64,000 nucleotides of DNA from Adenophora triphylla var. japonica (Eukaryota; Streptophyta; Magnoliopsida; Asterales; Campanulaceae): assembly GCA_022495995.1 (NCBI GenBank), contig JAFEMH010002435.1, positions 248,001 through 312,000 on the forward strand, in the 5' to 3' direction. Below the pieces are notes generated by a model that did no database searches, was not told the origin of the DNA, and was given only the letters and a program-made list of their open reading frames with translations. Positions within the stretch are counted from its first letter, which is position 1; each line of letters opens with the position of its first letter. The position numbers and the translations under genes are program-made. Below, piece after piece: positions 58,290 to 64,000 of the stretch.

Positions 58290-59050
58290 ATACCAAATTA
58301 ATTTTGTAATGAACGAAAGATTTGACGCTTGAAAGTTGCTCAAATTTGAGATTGTAAGAAACAAAACTCTCCTTCATAATTCATATACATAGACGTTGCT
58401 GTTGGCCGCACCAATCTATTTATTGGAAATCAGAAAATCTCTCGTAATTTAAACATTACTCCCTAATCATTGGTGTTTAATATTTAAATTACGATATCCA
58501 TGATAATTAAAATGAGATCGGAGAAGATTGTAATTTGATCGGCGGTTATGTATTTCTAAATGATTAATGGAGATATCGGTTTCGATTTCGGTTTCGTGAA
58601 CAGAGAAGTTTTGAGTCTTATTATCTTAAAAAATGGATTTTGGGAAAAAAATTCTACTGCAAAATAGTCGGGCTAGTTTAGTCACAATAGGTTAAAATAA
58701 ATGGAATGGATGCGTGAATGGAAATGTCAGAAATGATTCTAAAATAATTTTTCTTTTATTTTTTATACTTTGGTTTTAACCAATCTTTTTTTAGGAAATT
58801 TCAAACATATTACTTTAGCTATGCACTCATTTTTTCCAAAAACTTAAAAAGATTATGGTTAAAGAATACCTTAATTTTTACTACTTTTAAAAATAATGAG
58901 TGTGTATAAAATACAATGATTAAAAATATTAAAAAAACAACGATAATAAAAATCAAAATTTAAGCAAAATATGTGAATTATAAATGTGGACAAATCTATG
59001 CATGATGAATCATGTACATTATGAATGAATTAACTTATTGTAGACACAGT
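58290..59050. other. AT-rich intergenic DNA
   Basis: No supported gene, repeat boundary or RNA. Confidence 0.55.
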
Positions 59051-59446
59051 CAGGCTTCGTTTGTTTTACGAAAAATAACCTTCGAAAAATGATTTCTTGA
59101 AAAATATTTTTCGAAAAATGATAATATAATTCGGAAAATGTTTTTCGTTGTTTGGTGAATCTTAAGAAAATATTTTTCGAAAAATATTTTCCGATATTTG
59201 GTAATTTCATTAAAGTAACTTTTTAAAGGTAAAATCAATACAAATAAAAGAAAATGATGAAAATATTTTTTTCGGAAAACAACTTCCTCAGGTAGTGGTA
59301 AGAAAGTCATTTTTCTTAGAAATTAAGCTCATTTTTCATTGACCCGAAAAATATTTTTCATTGACTTCATTTTTCGATGTTTATCAAACAACGAAAAATA
59401 AAAAAAAAAACAAAAAATGTTTTTTTCACGAACAAACGGAGCCTTG
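59051..59446. mobile_element. hAT-like MITE with GAAAAAT-rich interior
   Basis: CAGGCTTCGTTTGTTTTACG at the left and CGAACAAACGGAGCCTTG at the right are inverted repeats of the common plant GGC(T)CCGTTTG type. The interior is built of GAAAAATATTTTTCGAAAAAT inverted phrases that can fold along the whole length. I could not see an 8-bp target duplication. Confidence 0.6.
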
Positions 59447-59654
59447 TTGTATTATATTATACTCCTGGATAAATGAATATGATTGTTAAGCTATCGAGTT
59501 GTACATAATTTCTTTTAGGCCGTAACAAGGCCCTACCATCCTTACCAATAATCATTTACTATCATCACTGAAAATCTCAAACAATTTCATCTTTTTTGCT
59601 TTCCTCTCTCTTGTACAATCATGACTTTGATCACTTAAAATTCCAATCAATTCT

Positions 59655-59659
<5 letters not shown>

Positions 59660-59690
<31 letters not shown>
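59660..59690 (+). promoter_or_regulatory. (TC)n tract upstream of the X8 gene
   Basis: About 15 TC units 300 bp upstream of the start codon, followed by an AC-rich run (59889-59912) and GA-rich GAAGAAAAAGGAGGAGGAGG just before the ATG. CT-rich leaders are common in plant core promoters and 5' UTRs. A TATA box is not obvious. Confidence 0.45.
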
Positions 59691-59692
<2 letters not shown>

Positions 59693-59989
59693 CCTTCACC
59701 CTTATTGTGCCCCCAATATTTCATTTTAAATACACCGAGACCATGAATGGTGCTAAAGTACTCCTTTTCTCCAACAATGTAATTATGATTCTTCTACTTT
59801 TCTTGTTTGAAAATTCCCCATACCCTTCAATCCTTTTCATGTTTGAATTCTTATCATACCATAAACCCTTTTCTCTTTTTGAAAAATTCACACACACACA
59901 CATACACACACAAACTCTCTTTCTCTGCAATCAAATCACTGAAGAAAAAGGAGGAGGAGGAGAAAGAAGGTTAGAAATTTAGAAGAAAA

Positions 59990-60716
59990 ATGGGTAGAAG
60001 CCTTATAATTTCTTGTCTTCTTATATTGGGTCTTACTCTCTTTTCAGGTGAATTTTTGTTCTTGGTTTTTGCTTACAATGATTGATTTCTTTGCTTTAAC
60101 ATTCCATGTGAAGATCATTGAGCTCTTAAAGATTAAAGCCTGTTCATCTTTATAAAAGCTTTATCCTCATGTCAATGCTAGTTTCTATGTTGATTTTTTG
60201 ACTATTATTATATTGAATTTTTATTTCCGTATTTATTACATATTTTACAAATTTTTATTCAAATTTCAGGTTCTACGAGCAAATTAAACATTGAAGTACA
60301 GAATCAAATGCGAAAACCCAAGTCAATTTACACTAAACAAACGGATATTACAACCCCTATAACAACGGTTCCGATAATTACTCCGGCTAATCCCGGGCCC
60401 CACTTACCGGTGATGGGTAATCCGGTAATAGGTCCGACCACCACCACGACCTCGCCGGTATCCCCAAGTGGCGTTGCCGGGAGCTGGTGCGTAGCCAGCC
60501 AGGGTGCTTCACAAATGGCATTACAAGTTGCTTTGGACTATGCCTGTGGATACGGCGGCGCCGATTGTTCGGCAATTCAGGCCGGCGGCAGCTGTTACAT
60601 TCCGAATACTCTCCGGGATCATGCGTCTTATGCGTTTAATAGCTATTATCAGAAGAATCCGGTGCCAAATAGTTGTAATTTTGGTGGCACTGCAGTTACA
60701 ACTAGCACTAATCCAA
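59990..60716 (+). CDS. X8-domain (callose-binding type) secreted protein, 5' exons only
   Basis: Exon 1 (59990-60047) encodes a signal peptide, [19 protein letters not shown]. The intron 60048-60269 has GTGAAT and TTTCAG ends. Exon 2 (60270-60716) gives a Thr/Pro-rich linker ([29 protein letters not shown]), then the X8/CBM43 domain: [69 protein letters not shown]. Five of the six conserved Cys are here. The sixth, and the C-terminal GPI-anchor tail usual in PDCB-type proteins, must be in a later exon after the donor AA/GTAAGT. X8 proteins bind callose at the cell surface, often at plasmodesmata. All frames are intact and no decay is seen. This is the one likely functional host gene. The downstream exon was not found in the window. 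Confidence 0.88.
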
Positions 60717-60763
60717 GTAAGTTTTTTTTTTTTTTTTTTTTTTTAAAATTGTTATTGTTATTA

Positions 60764-61305
60764 GGGTCATTGCCCCATAAGTTCCTTTTTTTAAAATCTA
60801 TGCTCAATAAATTCTTTTTAAATGAGTGTATCAATTTTTTGTCATTTTGGACGAAAATATCCCCCCCAAATGTTGTATTATATTTTAAAAAAAAAAAATT
60901 AATAAAAACAAAAATTAATAAAAAAAATTAAATTAAATACAAAAAAAAATTAAAAAAAATCAGAATGTTGTATTATATTTTCAGAATGTTGTATTATATT
61001 CAGAATGTTGTATTATATTTTCAGAATGTTGTATTATATTTTCCAAAAAAAAAAATTAAAAATCAGAATGTTGTATTATATTTTCAGAATGTTGTATTAT
61101 ATTTTCAGAGTGTTGTATTATATTTTCAAAAAAAAAAAATCAGAATGTTGTATTATATTTTCAGAATGTTGTATTATATTTTCAAAATGTTGTGAGAGCA
61201 AAATTGGAAGTTCACTTGTAAAAAGAACTTTTCGGTCATTTTAATACAATGAGGAACTTAGTGGGAAGTGATTTGTTCCAAAAGGAACTTATGGGGCAAA
61301 TTCCC
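60764..61305. mobile_element. MULE-type MITE carrying a 21-bp minisatellite, in the X8 gene intron
   Basis: Flanked by the perfect 9-bp direct repeat TTGTTATTA (60755-60763, 61306-61314). Ends GGGTCATTGCCCCATAAGTT and AACTTATGGGGCAAATTCCC are inverted repeats. The interior (60961-61200) has about ten copies of CAGAATGTTGTATTATATT(TT), broken by poly-A stretches. 542 bp, non-coding. Confidence 0.82.
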
Positions 61306-61320
61306 TTGTTATTATGGAGA

Positions 61321-61553
61321 ATTACCCTTTCCGTTTCGATTTAAGGTTCTTACTTTCCTTTTTTATTTGTCTAAATTTAAAGTTTTTAGTTGTCTTGTTA
61401 TCTAAAATGGACAATATGACCCACTTGTCATTCTTAAAACAAAACTCTCTACCCACTTTCTTTCTCCTGTTTTACTTTTTATACTCACAACATTTATTTT
61501 TTCTTAATCCCTTATCAAATCAAACTAAAAACCTTAAACTATGACGGAGGAAG
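61321..61553. mobile_element. Stowaway-like MITE 8 (degraded)
   Basis: TACCCTTTCCGTTTCGATTTAAGG at the left and CCTTAAACTATGACGGAGGAAG at the right form an imperfect inverted repeat of the same end type. It sits right beside the MULE-type MITE. Non-coding. Confidence 0.55.
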
Positions 61554-62629
61554 TATTAGTTTTACCATATTTTTTTTGCTCAACTTATTTAAAAAATAAC
61601 TAAAAAGTATACACATTTTTCTATTAAGAAATGTTGAATTTGATTTATTAAAGTCTTTTAAAAACAATGATATATTTGTATGTACATCGATTGTATCCTA
61701 GTAAACTGTATTAAAAATTAGTTTAGAAACATGATTTATTTTGATATGGAAGGAAATGAAAAATGCGATATTTATTTTGAAATAATTACGATTGATTTGT
61801 AATTAAAAATACATCAATAATATTTTTATCAAATTAGGATTAAATGATCATTATTTTTATTTTTTTTAATGAAATGAAGATTCATAGTTACTCTCCTACT
61901 ATTAAAACTCGTTGGGTCAAAAAAAGTCAAAGACTAAAACGTTGTATGAATGTATATGTCCCGCCATTTTACTATAAGTTCCCGCTTAATGATCTATTTA
62001 TATCTTTTTGACCGCCCTAGAATTTAGAGTATACTTTAACTAAAGTTTTCCTAATCAGAATATTAGCGTAGTGGCCCCTCGAATCGACTTTGAAAATTGG
62101 TCTCACTTTAATTTTTATGATCAAACTAATTAAATTTTAACCATAATTATATAAAATCTAATTATTTCTATTCAAGTTTTAAAATTATTAACTATAGTAT
62201 TTCTATAGTGAATCAATAACAATTTTTAAAATTGTATAGAAATAACTATATTTTCATAAAGTTGTGTTCACAATTTATTTCAGTTGATCATTAAAATTAA
62301 TGTAAAGCAAATTTTCCGAGAGGGGGGAATATCTATAATTTTTGTTCCACGTTAATAACTCACTATTCATTTTTCGAATGTTTCATTATTCGATACCAAT
62401 TTTTTTTTTAATGCAGTAAAAAGTATCTTTTTCGAAAATTTTTTTATCTAAAACATGATAATTTCTTTTATTTCATGGAGAGAAGTTATTAACTGACTAA
62501 ACAAATGAGAAACACAAAATCTTTGGAAAACTGTTTTACACTCGTTTAAACTCGTTTAATGTAAAGCGTGTTTTCAAAATGCGCAATGACATTTTTGTAA
62601 ATAATCGTAAATTATAAAATTTCACTGTT
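61554..62629 (+). other. AT-rich intron or 3' flank of the X8 gene
   Basis: No exon with the expected sixth X8 cysteine, no repeat limits. Poly-A/T and short ORFs only. Confidence 0.5.
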
Positions 62630-62890
62630 ACTTTTAGACACTATAACTGACAATTTTCAATACATAATCGGCATTTTTTAACACTAGGATTGACACTATT
62701 TTCAACATTACTACTGACGCTATTTAACACTACAACCGGTAATGTTTCTCACTACCACTAATCCTCTTTTACCAAATGTTAAAAATGTCATTTTTAATGT
62801 TTTTAAGTGTCATTTTGAATCTAACACTTTATAATATTAGAACTGACACTTTTATAATATTAGAAATAACAATCACATAAAACCCATTTC
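62630..62890 (-). repeat. ACTGACACT phrase repeat
   Basis: Short phrases such as ATAACTGACA, GATTGACACTATT, TACTGACGCTATT, ACAACCGGTAATG and GAACTGACACTTTTATAATATTAG recur every 25-45 bp. On the complement they read AGTGTCAGT, a frequent variant of the GTGCCAGT phrase of the MULE at 25440-35861. Flanks hold GCGTGTTTTCAAAATGCG (about 62567) and AAAACACATTTTTTATAAAACC (about 62914), loosely like the MULE ends inverted. Possibly a small relative of that MULE. Confidence 0.4.
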
Positions 62891-63090
62891 TCATCTCGTA
62901 ATCTCTTAATGTAAAACACATTTTTTATAAAACCGGCTCAATGAAAAATGAAAAAATAAAAAGTACTCCGTACAAAATTAATAAATCAAACTAGTGGAAT
63001 AAATTGAGTATATTACCATTCTGGGCCATGACACAGAAAAGAGGCGTGTCCCTTAATTTGATACTTGGAATATTAAATCAAAAGCAAATA

Positions 63091-63470
63091 CTCCCTCAGT
63101 CCAAATGGTTCTCAGGGGGATTTCACGCATCTTCTTAAGAAAATTTTAAAAAATGAATAAAAGTTAAATGTGAGATAAAAAATAATAGTTAATGATTGAT
63201 TTTTTTATAAATATGTTAACTTTATAAGAGTATAATGAATGATTTTTTAATAGGAGAGAGAATGAGTGAAAGAATTAGTAAGTTAATAATTGTTTTTTTT
63301 TTTGTAAATATGTTAACTTTTTTATAAGAGTATAATGAATGATTTTTTTGTAAATATATTAAATTATAAAGGTATAAATATATTCAAAAACTTGTCATTT
63401 AAGAAAAAGGACTTTTGATCTTGGACGGATCAAAAGGGAAAATAGGACTCTTGATCTGGGAAGGAGGGAG
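63091..63470. mobile_element. Stowaway-like MITE 9
   Basis: CTCCCTCAGTCCAAATGG at the left, TGATCTGGGAAGGAGGGAG at the right, TA flanks. The interior has two copies of GTAAATATGTTAACTTT..ATAAGAGTATAATGAATGATTTTTT (about 63210 and 63305). The right end is also partly duplicated (GGACTTTTGATCTTGGACGG / GGACTCTTGATCTGGGAAGG). Confidence 0.65.
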
Positions 63471-63550
63471 TATATATATATTTGTCTGGCAAAAGAACCA
63501 CTAATTTTTGAATAATTCTTGTAAAAACAATGTTTGAATCCGAGACACTT

Positions 63551-63780
63551 AGGGGGCGTTTGGTTCGGTGGAAAAAAAAAGTGAAGGAATGGAATTGTCA
63601 ATGGAATGGAATTGTAATGGAATTGGAATGGAAAAAAACTGGTCAACCCCCTCCGTTTGGTTGGCACGGAATGGAATGGAATTGTCATTCAATTCCTTGA
63701 CAAATCATGTTTGGTTTGAAAATACAAATTATAGGAATGGAATGAAAGCATATAAAATGACCAATTTACCCTTTAAAAAA
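63551..63780. mobile_element. Left part of a hAT-like MITE (GGGGGCGTTTGGTTCGG end)
   Basis: AGGGGGCGTTTGGTTCGGTGG begins a tract of repeated GGAATGGAATTG words typical of common plant GTTTGGTT miniature elements. The matching right end is not in the window. Confidence 0.45.
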
Positions 63781-63796
63781 AAAAAAAAAAATTGGA

Positions 63797-64000
63797 GGGG
63801 TGGGGGGTGGGGGTAGGGTGGGGAGGGTAGGCGAGAAAAAAAAAATTTCGTGGGGGTGGGGGGGGGGGTGGGGGTGGGTGGTGGGGGGGGGGGGGGGGGT
63901 GGGGGTGGGGGGTAGGGTGGGAGGGTAGGCAAAAAAAAAAAATTCGTGGGGGTGGGGGGTGGGGGTGGGGGTGGGTGGGGGGTGGGGGTGGGGGTGGGGG
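63797..64000. repeat. G-rich low-complexity tract at window end
   Basis: Two similar G-runs (GGGGTGGGGGTGGG-type), each preceded by AAAAAAAAATT(T)CGTGGGGGTGGGG, at about 63836 and 63934. The + strand has many G3-G12 runs. It continues to the last base, so the end is not seen. Confidence 0.9.

Noticed and set aside
58985..59310. Two overlapping - strand frames rich in Phe/Lys
   Set aside because: They lie inside a MITE made of GAAAAATATTTTTC inverted phrases.
63729..63932. Proline-rich 67-codon frame on the - strand
   Set aside because: The complement of the G-rich tract gives Pro runs. No start context or domain.

Overview
The window is plant nuclear DNA, almost certainly from an angiosperm and most likely a eudicot. 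Evidence: spliceosomal introns with GT/AG ends, Ty3/gypsy retroelements carrying a second RNase H (a Tat-lineage trait), a FAR1-like Mutator (MULE) element, many Stowaway-type miniature elements with CTCCCTCCGTCC ends, and the 5' part of a plant-specific X8 (callose-binding) cell-wall gene. I see no bacterial or organellar genes, no tRNA or rRNA genes and no CRISPR. The species cannot be named from the sequence.

Layout. 1-20,569: nested Ty3/gypsy material. A reverse-transcriptase fragment (1-608) abuts an old LTR (609-2323 plus 18644-18762). This LTR is split by a 16.3-kb Tat-type element, T1 (LTRs 2324-3925 and 17044-18643). T1 has a broken pol with two RNase H domains, an antisense plant-mobile-domain gene with exons, and a 50-bp minisatellite in its 3' region. 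A related diverged LTR follows (18824-20569). 20,570-25,439: AT-rich intergenic DNA with five Stowaway-like MITEs and an orphan promoter-like segment bracketed by a 37-bp direct repeat. 25,440-35,861: a complete but mutated MULE with a 9-bp target duplication. It carries a FAR1-type transposase (+), a seven-exon Ulp1-type protease gene (-) and two short zf-XS-like genes. A short phrase, GTGCCAGT, fills its introns and spacers about fifty times, always on the same strand. 35,871-39,795: LTR remnants.

39,803-54,993: a foldback element whose arms contain a 270-bp terminal repeat, long ATT/AAT microsatellites and an inner 230-bp inverted repeat. A second Tat-type retrotransposon, T2 (41243-53966, 764-bp LTRs, TSD ATAAT), has landed in its AAT tract. 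T2 has its own antisense multi-exon gene, of Transposase_28/coiled-coil type. 55,000-59,450: intergenic DNA with MITEs, an odd GCGATCGC/inverted-repeat patch and a solo LTR of the T2 family (TSD AGTGG). 59,990-60,716: the first two exons of an X8-domain secreted protein gene on the + strand. The following intron, or 3' flank, is packed with MITEs and runs into a G-rich low-complexity tract at the window end.

The only gene that looks like an intact host gene is the X8 gene, and it is incomplete here. Everything else coding is transposon-borne. T1, T2 and the MULE share a theme: each carries non-mobility genes (PMD, Transposase_28/coiled-coil, Ulp1/DUF1985-like, zf-XS) on the strand opposite, or next to, its mobility gene.
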